Below are positions 15,608 to 23,948 of a stretch of 64,000 nt of DNA, piece after piece. Numbering within the stretch: the first letter of the stretch is position 1; every line of letters begins with the position of its first letter. Location of the stretch: positions 1 to 64,000 of the forward strand of contig BNXY01000009.1 of the NCBI GenBank assembly GCA_025999935.1, in the 5' to 3' direction. The translations under genes and the position numbers were made by a program. The DNA comes from Bacteroidia bacterium. Lineage in GTDB: Bacteria > Bacteroidota > Bacteroidia > Bacteroidales > Azobacteroidaceae. The notes under the pieces were generated by a model, which saw nothing but the letters and a program-made list of their open reading frames with translations, was not told the origin of the DNA and did no database searches.

Positions 15608-16018
15608 ATGGAAACAGAAATTAAATTACAAAAAAATAATGATAAAAGGGAGTGGAGCGACCTTGAATGGATACAAGAGTTTCACGACTTTTTGCAGGGT
15701 GAAGTTCCAGAAAGTATTAAATGTACCCCTTTGAATTTAACACCGGAACAGTCAAGTTTGATTATATGGTACTTACAAGAACATTTTTCGGTATTTCCCG
15801 ACCATATCGAAATGTGTGATGATTGCAAACAAATGTATGACAGCTATTCAGAGGGTTGTTATTATGAGATTGAAGGCAAACACTATTGCGGTGGATGTGA
15901 GGATAAAAGCGAAGCCGTCTATTGTGATTGTTGCATGGCTGATGTATGGAAAAAAGATGCACGAACCGATGATGGAATGTATTATTGTGATGAATGTACA
16001 ATAAAAAAACAAGATTAA
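15608..16018 (+). CDS. zinc-finger protein
   Basis: 136 residues from the ATG at 15608. An N-terminal helical part (EWSDLEWIQEFHDFLQGEVP) is followed by three CxxC-rich knuckles: CDDC (about residue 78), YCGGC, YCDCC and YCDEC near the end. The spacing resembles LIM-like or treble-clef fingers. Target unknown. It lies between the helicase loader and the DUF4406-DnaA protein. Confidence 0.65.
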   Translation: METEIKLQKNNDKREWSDLEWIQEFHDFLQGEVPESIKCTPLNLTPEQSSLIIWYLQEHFSVFPDHIEMCDDCKQMYDSYSEGCYYEIEGKHYCGGCEDKSEAVYCDCCMADVWKKDARTDDGMYYCDECTIKKQD

Positions 16019-16023
16019 TATTC

Positions 16024-16617
16024 ATGAAGATATATATTTCAGGTAAAATAACAGGTTTGCCGTTTGCCGATGTAGCAGCAAAATTTGAAGATGCCGAAAT
16101 GCTTCTTAAAGATTTGGGGCTTGAAACGGTAAATCCAACAAAAAACGGACTTTCTTTCAATGAAAGTTGGGAAAAACATATCGTCAGGGACATTGAAAAC
16201 CTTTTAGAATGTGATGCAATATACATGTTGGACGGTTGGAATGATTCTGTCGGCGCGGGTATTGAATATGATATTGCCATGCGCACGGGCAAAGATATTT
16301 GGTTTGAATCAACCATTGTAAAAAACAAAAATATCGTGTTACGGATTCAAAACGCTATCCACGAAGTTACGGGTATGATTTTCAGCGAATATACTACAAA
16401 GAGCCACAAACGCGATGGATTCTTTGCCCGGATGATATTCGTGTATCATTGCCGCGAAAACAAAATGAAGTTGGTAAACATTGCAAAATACGTTCGCCGC
16501 GACCGTACTTCAATAATTCACATGTTAAACAAATATCAATATGAATACAAATTCAACCCGCATTTCCGAGAATTGGCGCAACGGGTAGAAAGTATATTAA
16601 ATAAAACAATGATATGA
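16024..16617 (+). CDS. DUF4406 fused to a DnaA domain IV-like HTH
   Basis: 197 residues from the ATG at 16024. Residues 1-95 are DUF4406, related to nucleoside 2-deoxyribosyltransferases: MKIYISGKITGLPFADVAAK, VNPTKNGLSFNESW and CDAIYMLDGWNDSVGAGIEY. Residues about 105-190 (VLRIQNAIHEVTGMIFSEYT.. ARMIFVYHCRENKMKLVNIA.. RRDRTSIIHMLNKY) match the DnaA C-terminal DNA-binding domain, with RRDRTSIIHM in the place of the DnaA signature. The fusion could recognise DnaA-box-like sites at the phage origin while the other half handles a nucleotide; this is inference. Confidence 0.8.
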   Translation: MKIYISGKITGLPFADVAAKFEDAEMLLKDLGLETVNPTKNGLSFNESWEKHIVRDIENLLECDAIYMLDGWNDSVGAGIEYDIAMRTGKDIWFESTIVKNKNIVLRIQNAIHEVTGMIFSEYTTKSHKRDGFFARMIFVYHCRENKMKLVNIAKYVRRDRTSIIHMLNKYQYEYKFNPHFRELAQRVESILNKTMI

Positions 16618-16796
16618 ATGCAAAACAAAGAGAAATTATAGTTAATTATTTCGAAGATTACATAAGAAATGGAATGCGATGCGACCCGGTTGGTGGTTTT
16701 TCCGATTTCGCTTATTTTTTTAAAGAAATTAGAGAAACCGATGATAAACTTGATTCAGAAATGAAAGAAATATATGATGAAATACCTGAATATTAA
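16614..16796 (+). CDS. small acidic protein
   Basis: 60 residues (MNAKQREIIVNYFEDYIRNG), start overlapping the previous stop as ATGA. No family recognised. Confidence 0.55.
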   Translation: MNAKQREIIVNYFEDYIRNGMRCDPVGGFSDFAYFFKEIRETDDKLDSEMKEIYDEIPEY

Positions 16797-16801
16797 TTAC
16801 A

Positions 16802-16963
16802 ATGGAAAAGCATAAATTCCCATATAATTGGACGTTGAAAGATGCCGTTTTTACAAAAGATAAAGGCAAGGTCTTTTCTTTATTCGCCGGGGGGGGGCGG
16901 TTCGTCAATTGGATATGGGAACAATGGCTTTCTAAAATAGGATTCGGATATGGAAATAAATAA
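16802..16963 (+). pseudogene. N-terminal remnant of a C5 cytosine DNA methyltransferase
   Basis: The reading frame starts MEKHKFPYNWTLKDAVFTKD and reaches KGKVFSLFAGGG, which is motif I of C5 cytosine methyltransferases. A run of nine G (16889-16897) follows. In the present frame it continues RFVNWIWEQ and stops at 16961. Shifted by one base it reads GGSSIGYGNNGFLK, the expected continuation of motif I, and then also stops. The rest of a roughly 350-residue enzyme is missing. So both a homopolymer shift and a large deletion have occurred. It overlaps the next methyltransferase start by 14 bp. Confidence 0.65.
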
Positions 16964-17702
16964 AATATACAACGAAGATTGCATTGATACCATGCGGAAA
17001 ATGCAGGATGGGTGTATTGATTTGGTTGTTACTTCACCGCCATATAATATGCGCACACGAATTAGAAATGGGCAATATTCAACGCGAGAAAAAGGCGAAC
17101 ATTTCAGCGTGAAATACAAGTATTTTGATGATGCTATGCCAATTGAAGAATTTTACAATTTTCATTCAAACGTGATGAATGAATTACTACGTGTTTCTAA
17201 AATTATATGCTATAATATTCAAATTGTTTCCGGTTCAAAAGAAGCATTTTTTAAGATGATAGGTGATTTTTCCAAATATATCAAAGATATAATCATTTGG
17301 GATAAAGAAAATGGACAACCTGCAATGGGTGAAAGGGTATTAAATAGTTGCTATGAATTGATATTGATTCTTGAATCGAATGGTATTTGTGGGCGAACAA
17401 TTCAAAACGCACGATTCAACCGCGGGACCATGGACAACATTTTGCGCATCGGCCGATGCAAAAGAACAAACGATATACATGCTGCATGTTTTCCAATAAA
17501 AATACCAAATTTATTGATAAATGCTTTTTCAGATGTTGAAAATATAATTTACGACCCATTTATGGGGAGTGGAACAACTGCGATTGCGGCATTGATGAAT
17601 AACCGGAATTATATAGGAAGCGAAATTTCAATGGAATATTGCAATATGGCACAAAAACGCATATTCGATTACAGTAGTCAATATAAATTATTTACACAAT
17701 AA
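16950..17702 (+). CDS. DNA methyltransferase, beta class (N4-cytosine or N6-adenine)
   Basis: 250 residues starting MEINKIYNEDCIDTMRKMQD. Motif IV is VVTSPPYNMRTR near residue 30; SPPY is more usual in N4-cytosine enzymes. Motif I is at the C-terminal side, IIYDPFMGSGTTAIAALMNN, so the order IV before I places it in the beta class. No restriction enzyme is nearby, so it is likely an orphan enzyme protecting phage DNA. Confidence 0.88.
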   Translation: MEINKIYNEDCIDTMRKMQDGCIDLVVTSPPYNMRTRIRNGQYSTREKGEHFSVKYKYFDDAMPIEEFYNFHSNVMNELLRVSKIICYNIQIVSGSKEAFFKMIGDFSKYIKDIIIWDKENGQPAMGERVLNSCYELILILESNGICGRTIQNARFNRGTMDNILRIGRCKRTNDIHAACFPIKIPNLLINAFSDVENIIYDPFMGSGTTAIAALMNNRNYIGSEISMEYCNMAQKRIFDYSSQYKLFTQ

Positions 17703-17727
17703 TATCTCACTATAAAACAATAGCAAC

Positions 17728-18288
17728 ATGAAATTATTATTTTTCGACTTGGAAACGACCGGTATAAACCCCGGCAAGAATGGAATCCACCAAATTAGTG
17801 GTGAAATCGTGATTAACGGCGAAACAAAAGAACGTTTCGACTTCAAAGTACAACCCAATCCAAAGTGCTTGATTGAACAACAAGCCTTGGATGTGGCAAG
17901 TGTTACCAAAGAACAAGTATTGTCATATCCGCCAATGGATACGGTATATCGTGAATTTGTCGCCATGCTTGGCAAATATGTGGACAAATACAACAAGACC
18001 GACAAATTCTTTTTGGCCGGTTACAACAATGCAGCTTTCGACAATCAGTTTTTGCGCGGTTTCTTCTTGCAGAATAGCGACAATTACTTTGGTTCGTGGT
18101 TTTGGTCAAACTCTATTGATGTGATGGTTCTTGCTTCCGCCCGACTTGCAGAACGCCGCGCCGAAATGGAAAACTTCAAATTGGCCACGGTCGCAAAATT
18201 CTTGGGTGTGAATGTGGAAGATGAATTATTGCATGATGCAATGTATGATATTGCTTTGACAAAAGCAATTTATGAAATAGTAAAATGA
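17728..18288 (+). CDS. DnaQ-like 3'-5' exonuclease
   Basis: 186 residues with the DEDDh set: FFDLETTGINPG near residue 5, LAGYNNAAFDNQFLRGFF near 98-115 and LLHDAMYDIALTKAIYE at the C-terminus (H-x4-D). Length and motifs match phage and proofreading-type exonucleases. Its end overlaps the next gene by four bases. Confidence 0.88.
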   Translation: MKLLFFDLETTGINPGKNGIHQISGEIVINGETKERFDFKVQPNPKCLIEQQALDVASVTKEQVLSYPPMDTVYREFVAMLGKYVDKYNKTDKFFLAGYNNAAFDNQFLRGFFLQNSDNYFGSWFWSNSIDVMVLASARLAERRAEMENFKLATVAKFLGVNVEDELLHDAMYDIALTKAIYEIVK

Positions 18289-19061
18289 TGGAAACATTCG
18301 GAAAAATAACGTTGCACAATGGAGATTGTATGGAAGTATTGAAATCATTACCCGATAATGCGTTTGATTTGGCTATATGCGACCCGCCGTATGGAATTGG
18401 GGCAAGTGAAATGACAATGGGTTCAGGCAAAAACAAGCGATTTGAAAAAGGAAAAAAATGGGATAAAACGCCCCCACCACCGGAGTATTTTCAAGAATTG
18501 CAACGAGTATCCAATAATCAAATTATTTGGGGCGGAAATTATTTCAATTTACCATTGACAAAAAGTTGGATTGTTTGGGACAAAGGTATTTATTGGGAAA
18601 CTTCGTTTGCTGACTGTGAAATGGCATGGACTTCGTTTAACCGTGTTGCACGTATTGCACCTATAAGATACAATGGTTTTCTTGGTGAGGATAAAGTACG
18701 TATTCACCCGACCCAAAAGCCTGTCAAATTATGCGAGGACAGAGCCATAGCCGAAATGCGAGGCTACCTATCGCGCAGGTATGATTGCAACCGGATATTT
18801 TCCGCAACCGGAGCAGACCGCAACCAACTGATACTTATGATGGCTATTGACATAGCAGTCTATCATATATTTTGCATCCACAATCCGCAAAAGATGTCGC
18901 AAATACGCAAAGACCGCTACAGTCGGGCAATGGAATGGCTTAAACAGGTAGCGGATGAAGACATCAGCATTGACGGTGCGCCGCTCCTGCCGGAAGAAGA
19001 ACTGTTGGCAAAGGCGACTTTCCTTATCAGAAGTAATCGTAAACGAGTAAATCACTATTAA
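18285..19061 (+). CDS. chimeric ORF: methyltransferase N-terminus joined to a DUF1320 (phage Gp36) C-terminus
   Basis: 258 residues. Residues 1-151 are a beta-class adenine methyltransferase: LAICDPPYGIGASEM at 29-43, a middle with SWIVWDKG, and HPTQKPVKLCE, after which motif I should follow. Instead the frame continues DRAIAEMRGYLSRRYDCNRI ... YHIFCIHNPQKMSQIRKDRY ... FLIRSNRKRVNHY, which is the C-terminal part of DUF1320, a head-tail protein family of Mu-like and related phages. The true methyltransferase tail is found 1.3 kb downstream at 20078-20266. The product lacks the AdoMet-binding motif I, so methylation activity is unlikely. The junction is near 18735. Confidence 0.82.
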   Translation: MMETFGKITLHNGDCMEVLKSLPDNAFDLAICDPPYGIGASEMTMGSGKNKRFEKGKKWDKTPPPPEYFQELQRVSNNQIIWGGNYFNLPLTKSWIVWDKGIYWETSFADCEMAWTSFNRVARIAPIRYNGFLGEDKVRIHPTQKPVKLCEDRAIAEMRGYLSRRYDCNRIFSATGADRNQLILMMAIDIAVYHIFCIHNPQKMSQIRKDRYSRAMEWLKQVADEDISIDGAPLLPEEELLAKATFLIRSNRKRVNHY

Positions 19062-19062
19062 T

Positions 19063-20079
19063 ATGGAAACAAACAAAATTTATAATTGCGATAATCGGGA
19101 TTTAATGAAAGAAATTCCGGATGAATCAATAAATGTCATACTTACAGATCCTCCGTATTTGTATCTGAAAAATCAAAAATTAGAACGGAAGTTTGACGAA
19201 AATTTATTTTTTTCGGAATGTAAACGGATATTGAAAAAAGATGGATTTATAGTATTGTTCGGGAGAGGAACTTCATTTTATAGATGGAATACGATTCTTG
19301 TAGATTTAGGATTTAATTTCAAGGAAGAAATAATTTGGAATAAATCTCGATGTTCAAGTCCGCTCTTAAATATCAGCCGAGTTCACGAAACTATTTCTAT
19401 TCATACAAAAAATAAAGGGAAAATCAATAAAGTGAAAGTACCTTATTTGGAAATGAAAGGAAACGATATTGATAGTATTTGTATTGATTTAAAACGATTT
19501 TTGTCAGGAATTAAAAATGAAAAATCTTTAAATGCCGTCCTTGATTTTTTAAAAAATAATCAAATTATTACTGATGATACAAAACAAACAATAACCAGAA
19601 CAGACAGATATTTTTGTGATAATTTTACAAAATACAGGGTAACTTCGGACGAAAGAAAATCAGGAGACAGAGCAGTTAATACTATTCAATCAATATTTTA
19701 TGGAATGAATGAAAAATCAATAATAAGAACTGATTTTTTAGAAAAATGCAAAAATAAACATCATCTACGAGGAGATATGAAAGATGGCGACAGAGCAATT
19801 AATACTTTAAATTCAATCTATTCAGGAATGAATGAAAAAGACATAATAAAAATAGCTGGCGAACATTATGCCTCAATTCACCCAACACAAAAACCCGCTC
19901 GCCTATTAGAACGACTTTTGGCATTAACAAGTAAAGAGGGTGATATTATTTTAGACCCGTTCGCCGGTTCATGCTCTACTGCAATAGGATGTATTAACAG
20001 CAACCGCCAATATATCTGCTGCGAAATTGATGAACAATATTACACAGATGCTTGCAAGCGAGTTTTAGAACATCTATGA
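19063..20079 (+). CDS. DNA methyltransferase, beta class, carried on the inserted segment
   Basis: 338 residues. Motif IV is NVILTDPPYLYLKNQK near residue 27, and LFGRGTSFYRWNTIL follows. HPTQKPARLLERLL and motif I IILDPFAGSCSTAIGCINSN are at the C-terminus. A central insertion contains two copies of a GDRAxNTxxSIxxGMNEKxII unit (about residues 205-225 and 245-265). It appears intact and probably methylates adenine in DPPY fashion. It lies wholly inside another methyltransferase gene, between the two halves of that gene, and is richer in A/T than its neighbours. Confidence 0.85.
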   Translation: METNKIYNCDNRDLMKEIPDESINVILTDPPYLYLKNQKLERKFDENLFFSECKRILKKDGFIVLFGRGTSFYRWNTILVDLGFNFKEEIIWNKSRCSSPLLNISRVHETISIHTKNKGKINKVKVPYLEMKGNDIDSICIDLKRFLSGIKNEKSLNAVLDFLKNNQIITDDTKQTITRTDRYFCDNFTKYRVTSDERKSGDRAVNTIQSIFYGMNEKSIIRTDFLEKCKNKHHLRGDMKDGDRAINTLNSIYSGMNEKDIIKIAGEHYASIHPTQKPARLLERLLALTSKEGDIILDPFAGSCSTAIGCINSNRQYICCEIDEQYYTDACKRVLEHL

Positions 20080-20266
20080 ATGGCTAATGTTAAAGTTTTG
20101 CAATTTAGGCGATAAAATCCTTGATACGCACTTGGGTAGTGGCTCAATCAGTATTGCCGCGCACAACTTGGGATTTGAAATGCTTGGTATTGAACTTGAC
20201 CCCGTTTATTACAATTCCGCTAAACAAAGGCTTTTGTATCACCAAGCGCAATTAAGTTTATTTTAA
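20078..20266 (+). pseudogene. detached C-terminal part of the interrupted methyltransferase
   Basis: Reads EWLMLKFCNLGDKILDTHLG, then SGSISIAAHNLGFEMLGIEL and a stop at 20264-20266. Joined to the KLC at the 18734 end of the upstream fragment it restores KLCEWLMLK and a normal motif I (ILDTHLGSGSISIA). There is no start codon of its own in good context. Confidence 0.82.
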
Positions 20267-20290
20267 TTTAACATTTTAAATATTAGAACA

Positions 20291-21196
20291 ATGAAAAGAG
20301 AAAGAAAAGCAACCGATTTTGAGAGAGAAAACATGGTTCCGGAGTATTGGAAACCATTTAAAGGAAAAGCAATTTATTCGCCGAAAGGCAAAGCTTCTGA
20401 ATACGCAAAATATGCGTGTAACTTTTATGTTGGTTGTAGCAATGGCTGTACCTATTGCTATTGCAAAAAAGGAATTTTAGCCGGAACAATGGGTTGCGAC
20501 ACGCCGACACTAAAAAAGTGCTTTAAAGACGAGAATCATGCGCTTGAAATTTTTGAAAAAGAGTTAAAAAAAAATTTGTCAGAATTGCAAAAGCACGGAT
20601 TATTTTTCAGCTTTACAACCGACCCTATGCTTTCTGAAATGAATATGAAGAATGGAGAGCATATTACAATAAAAGCATTAGCAATTGCGTGTTATTATAA
20701 ATGTCCTGTTAAAATACTCACTAAAAGAGCAGACATATTACATAAATTTATTAATCCTGAGTTTGAGGAATTGCGTTTTGTTATTGATAAATATCGACCG
20801 CTAATCGCAATTGGTTTCACTCTTACCGGACATGATGAACTTGAACCAAATGCAAGCCCCAATGAGCAACGTATCGAAGCAATGAAGAAACTCCACGATG
20901 CTGGTTTCAAGACGTTTGCGAGCATTGAGCCGGTGATTAATTTTGAAAGCAGTTATTATATAATTATTCAAACATTATATAAATGCTGTGATTTGTATAA
21001 AATTGGGCTTGAAAGCGGTAAAAAATACGACAAAAAACAACTTGTTGAATTTATGAATAAAGTAATAAAGGTTACAAGTCAATATTATGGCGTAAAAATC
21101 TATTTCAAAGACAGCCTCCTAAAACAGGCCGGAATCAATCGTGAGGATTTGCCGGATAACTGCGTGGGCAGGGATTATAACATATTCAATTCATAA
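20291..21196 (+). CDS. radical SAM protein
   Basis: 301 residues. The cluster motif is CSNGCTYCYC (Cx3Cx2C) near residues 49-58, preceded by AKYACNFYVG. A TIM-barrel outline follows, with FFSFTTDPML, IAIGFTLTGHDE and FASIEPVIN. The layout resembles SplB-like radical SAM proteins found in phages and mobile elements. Reaction unknown. Codon use and AT-richness are similar to the following ASCH gene, and the two are only four bases apart. Confidence 0.85.
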   Translation: MKRERKATDFERENMVPEYWKPFKGKAIYSPKGKASEYAKYACNFYVGCSNGCTYCYCKKGILAGTMGCDTPTLKKCFKDENHALEIFEKELKKNLSELQKHGLFFSFTTDPMLSEMNMKNGEHITIKALAIACYYKCPVKILTKRADILHKFINPEFEELRFVIDKYRPLIAIGFTLTGHDELEPNASPNEQRIEAMKKLHDAGFKTFASIEPVINFESSYYIIIQTLYKCCDLYKIGLESGKKYDKKQLVEFMNKVIKVTSQYYGVKIYFKDSLLKQAGINREDLPDNCVGRDYNIFNS

Positions 21197-21200
21197 AAAA

Positions 21201-21818
21201 ATGAAAGCAATTACAGTAAAGCAGCCTTGGGCGCATCTTATTTGCGCAGGGATTAAAGATGTCGAAAACAGGACGTGGAAAACAAACTATCGGGGGAGGG
21301 TTTTGATTCATTCAAGTGCCGGAAATAAATTTAGCGTAAATCTTACAGATGAGCAAATGATAGCAGCTTTCGGAACTTGTGCTCAAAGTGCACAAACTGG
21401 CAGTTATTATTTTTCTGCCATCATCGGTAGCGTTGAAATTGTCGATTGTGTGCAAAATAATCCATCAGTTTGGGCAGATAAAACTATAAATAAATCTCGC
21501 TGCCCAAACTGTGATTCACTTAAAATAGCACATCAACATTGTTATGTATGTGGATTTGATTGGAAAGAAAAACAAGTATATAATTGGGTTCTTGCAAATC
21601 CGGTATTATTTGCTAAACCAATTAAAAATGCGAAAGGTAAACTTTCATTTTGGGAAAGTGGACACGATGTTTGCCATATATGCGGGCAACCGGCGGACTT
21701 GATATGTGCCGTTTGTGGTGAATACTTTTGCCCTGATTGTTCGGCACATTATAGCCAATTCATGCAAATTGATTACGATTGTTGCAAGCGGTGTCAGGAT
21801 TCAATGAAAGAAAGGTAA
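21201..21818 (+). CDS. ASCH-domain protein with zinc ribbons
   Basis: 205 residues from the ATG at 21201. MKAITVKQPWAHLICAGIKD, VENRTWKTNYRGRVLIHSS and IIGSVEIVDCV are classic ASCH (PUA-like) signatures. A CPNC...CYVC ribbon is inserted in the middle, and a second Cys-rich module (CHICGQ..CAVCGEYFCPDC) lies at the C-terminus. ASCH domains bind RNA or modified nucleosides. Phage versions often neighbour DNA-modification genes, as here. Confidence 0.85.
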   Translation: MKAITVKQPWAHLICAGIKDVENRTWKTNYRGRVLIHSSAGNKFSVNLTDEQMIAAFGTCAQSAQTGSYYFSAIIGSVEIVDCVQNNPSVWADKTINKSRCPNCDSLKIAHQHCYVCGFDWKEKQVYNWVLANPVLFAKPIKNAKGKLSFWESGHDVCHICGQPADLICAVCGEYFCPDCSAHYSQFMQIDYDCCKRCQDSMKER

Positions 21819-21859
21819 AAAACAAATGCAATGCAATTGCATAACAAAAGTAAAGCAAA

Positions 21860-22030
21860 ATGAAATATTTAATTATCGTAAAAGACCCTGTAACGGGTGA
21901 ACGGTTGGCATTTTACACAAATTGGTTTAGTGCCGAATACCACTACAAGGCCGATTACAATATGATTGCAGTTGACCTGTTTGAACAACTTATAACATTT
22001 GATGGTGAAACGTGGAAAAATATTTTATAA
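21860..22030 (+). CDS. small hypothetical protein
   Basis: 56 residues: MKYLIIVKDPVTGERLAFYT, then NWFSAEYHYKADYNMIAVDL and a WKNIL end. It has a good start and fills the gap between ASCH and VRR-NUC genes. No family recognised. Confidence 0.55.
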   Translation: MKYLIIVKDPVTGERLAFYTNWFSAEYHYKADYNMIAVDLFEQLITFDGETWKNIL

Positions 22031-22125
22031 ACAATTAAAGATTAATATATGAAAACAAAAAAATTTGCATTTAGAATTAATAAACTTTAAAATAAGAGTA
22101 GACCATAAATTATAAATTGAAAAAA

Positions 22126-22473
22126 ATGAGACATATTGAAGATAATTTACAAATATCTTGTATTCGATGGTTTGATTATCAATACCCGAAAATAAAGATG
22201 CTTTTACATCACTCTCCAAACGGAGGGAAAAGACAGATAAGAGAAGCTGCACGATTTAAACAAATGGGTGTCCGAGCTGGATTTCCGGATGTAATACTGC
22301 TTATCGGAAATGGTCAGTTTAACGCCCTATGTATTGAGTTTAAGACAGAGAAAGGCAGACAAACAGAGTTACAAAAAGAATGGCAGAAAGAGGCTGAAAA
22401 GAACGGAAACAAGTATGTCATTTGTAGGTCAATAGATAACTTTATACACGAAATTAAAAATTATTTAAAATGA
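22126..22473 (+). CDS. VRR-NUC domain nuclease
   Basis: 115 residues from the ATG at 22126. HHSPNGGKRQIREAARFKQM, GVRAGFPDVILL and FNALCIEFKTEKGRQTELQK give the VRR-NUC catalytic pattern (N, PD, ExK with x a hydrophobic residue, Q). Stand-alone phage copies are thought to act as Holliday-junction or flap nucleases. Catalytic residues all look present. Confidence 0.88.
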   Translation: MRHIEDNLQISCIRWFDYQYPKIKMLLHHSPNGGKRQIREAARFKQMGVRAGFPDVILLIGNGQFNALCIEFKTEKGRQTELQKEWQKEAEKNGNKYVICRSIDNFIHEIKNYLK

Positions 22474-22489
22474 GAAATATTAAAGCAAT

Positions 22490-23080
22490 ATGAAAGGAAT
22501 ATTATTTAAAGAGCCGTTATTTCACAAGGTGATTGACGGAAAAAAAACGCAAACAAGGCAGATTATGAAACCTCAGCCGAGTTTTAAATATAACGGAAAA
22601 TCGGAAATTGTTGTTTGTGAATTATCAGAAAATTGCTGTTATAATTCAGATTTAGACAAGATAATATCCCCCCGTTTCAAAGTAGGCGAAAAGGTTTTTT
22701 TAAAAGAGCCGTATTCTTTTGGCTTTGAGGACGAATGTGTTTATAAATTTTCATCTGAAAAAATAGCGAATTTTGAATGGGAAAACAAGCTTTTTATGCC
22801 CGAAAAGTATGCGCGCTACTTCATTGAAATCACCGGCGTTCGATGCGAGCGGTTGCAGGATATTTCATACGAACATTGTCTTAAAGAGGGTATTGTTAGG
22901 AGTTGGAATAATGATGAATGGTATAATCTAATTAACAGACCGTATGAGTATTTTAACGGATATGTAACATGTGAACATGCAGAGGATGCATACGCCGACC
23001 TAATAGACAGAATCAACGGCAAAGGCACGTGGAAACGCAATCCATTTGTATGGGTTTATGATTTTAAACTTTTAAAATAA
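22490..23080 (+). CDS. second ASCH-like protein
   Basis: 196 residues. MKGILFKEPLFHKVIDGKKT followed by QTRQIMKPQP, then FKVGEKVFLKEPYSFG and a YFIEITGVRCERLQDIS strand, match the phage subtype of ASCH-like proteins (K-T-x-T-R motif and a closing NPFVWVYDFKLL). Predicted RNA or nucleotide binding. Confidence 0.82.
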   Translation: MKGILFKEPLFHKVIDGKKTQTRQIMKPQPSFKYNGKSEIVVCELSENCCYNSDLDKIISPRFKVGEKVFLKEPYSFGFEDECVYKFSSEKIANFEWENKLFMPEKYARYFIEITGVRCERLQDISYEHCLKEGIVRSWNNDEWYNLINRPYEYFNGYVTCEHAEDAYADLIDRINGKGTWKRNPFVWVYDFKLLK

Positions 23081-23085
23081 AAAAT

Positions 23086-23499
23086 ATGAGAACAATTAAA
23101 TTTAGGGGAAAAACAGAAAATGGAGAGTGGTTTTATGGTAATTTTCTATTTTTAAATTGTAATCCGCAAATTGTTTCATTTGCCGGATTATTTCGCTGGA
23201 ATGTCAATAAAGAAACTATCGGGCAATTCACCGGATTAAATGACAAAAATGGGATTGAAATTTATGAGGGGGATATATTTCGCTACAATCAACACAAAGG
23301 TTATTTGTTGAATGATTTTACAGCCATCGTTCAGTATGACGAAAGCAGAGCCTGCCTTGGATACGTAGAAATTGAATCAACAACGAAATTCATCACCCCA
23401 TTTTGCCGGCACGATGAGTTGGAGAAAGACATTTTTTTGCACATAGATGTAATTGGAAACATTCACGACAACCCTGAATTATTGAATATAAAAAAATAA
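23086..23499 (+). CDS. YopX family protein
   Basis: 137 residues: MRTIKFRGKTENGEWFYGNF, IGQFTGLNDKNGIEIYEGDI and a C-terminal DVIGNIHDNPELL are the YopX signature. These phage proteins have no established function. Confidence 0.9.
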   Translation: MRTIKFRGKTENGEWFYGNFLFLNCNPQIVSFAGLFRWNVNKETIGQFTGLNDKNGIEIYEGDIFRYNQHKGYLLNDFTAIVQYDESRACLGYVEIESTTKFITPFCRHDELEKDIFLHIDVIGNIHDNPELLNIKK

Positions 23500-23506
23500 A
23501 AGAAAA

Positions 23507-23842
23507 ATGGATAATATAGTTAATCTGGTACTTTTTGATTCGGATGCAATAATTCTGAATCAAGTAATTAAAGAATGGATAGAAATAACAGACACCATCA
23601 TGGCTACAGAAAAAGACAAAAAGGATATTGCTTCAGCCAAGCAAATCAAAGAGGAGATTGTAAAGCAGTTAAAGATAAATTTATTCAAGTATAACAATAC
23701 AAGTCGAAATTCAAAAATCACATACAAAGGAGAAATAAAAACTATTGGTGAGTGGGCAACCGAAAAAGGAATTGATTATGATGTATTGTATCATAGAATA
23801 AAACGGTATGGTTGGAGTATTGAAAAGTCGCTTGAAACCTAA
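23507..23842 (+). CDS. small protein with NUMOD-like HTH
   Basis: 111 residues. The C-terminal 40, ITYKGEIKTIGEWATEKGID followed by LYHRIKRYGWSIEKSLET, match the short DNA-binding module often attached to HNH/homing endonucleases (YxGExxTIxEWAxxxGI..RxxxGWSxExAL). No nuclease domain is attached. It is the last gene before the late region and so could be a regulator. Confidence 0.6.
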   Translation: MDNIVNLVLFDSDAIILNQVIKEWIEITDTIMATEKDKKDIASAKQIKEEIVKQLKINLFKYNNTSRNSKITYKGEIKTIGEWATEKGIDYDVLYHRIKRYGWSIEKSLET

Positions 23843-23879
23843 TGTGTATAACTTTTTTTTATCTTTTTTTGTACAAGGA

Positions 23880-23909
23880 TGTATTATTACGATACACTTT
23901 TTACTTTTG
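23880..23909 (+). promoter_or_regulatory. late operator copy 1 and -7 box upstream of the terminase block
   Basis: TGTATTATTACGATACA (23880-23896) matches the repeated late palindrome with one mismatch between arms. TACTTTTG (23902-23909) fits the -7 consensus. No TTTG is at the exact -33 spacing. The next gene starts at 23949. Confidence 0.6.
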
Positions 23910-23948
23910 CAATGAAATTTCAATTCAAAAATTTATGATACTTTTAGT

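Noticed and set aside
20291..21196. Radical SAM protein considered as spore photoproduct lyase
   Set aside because: Only the general SplB-like layout is visible and the organism is not a spore former, so a specific reaction is not claimed.
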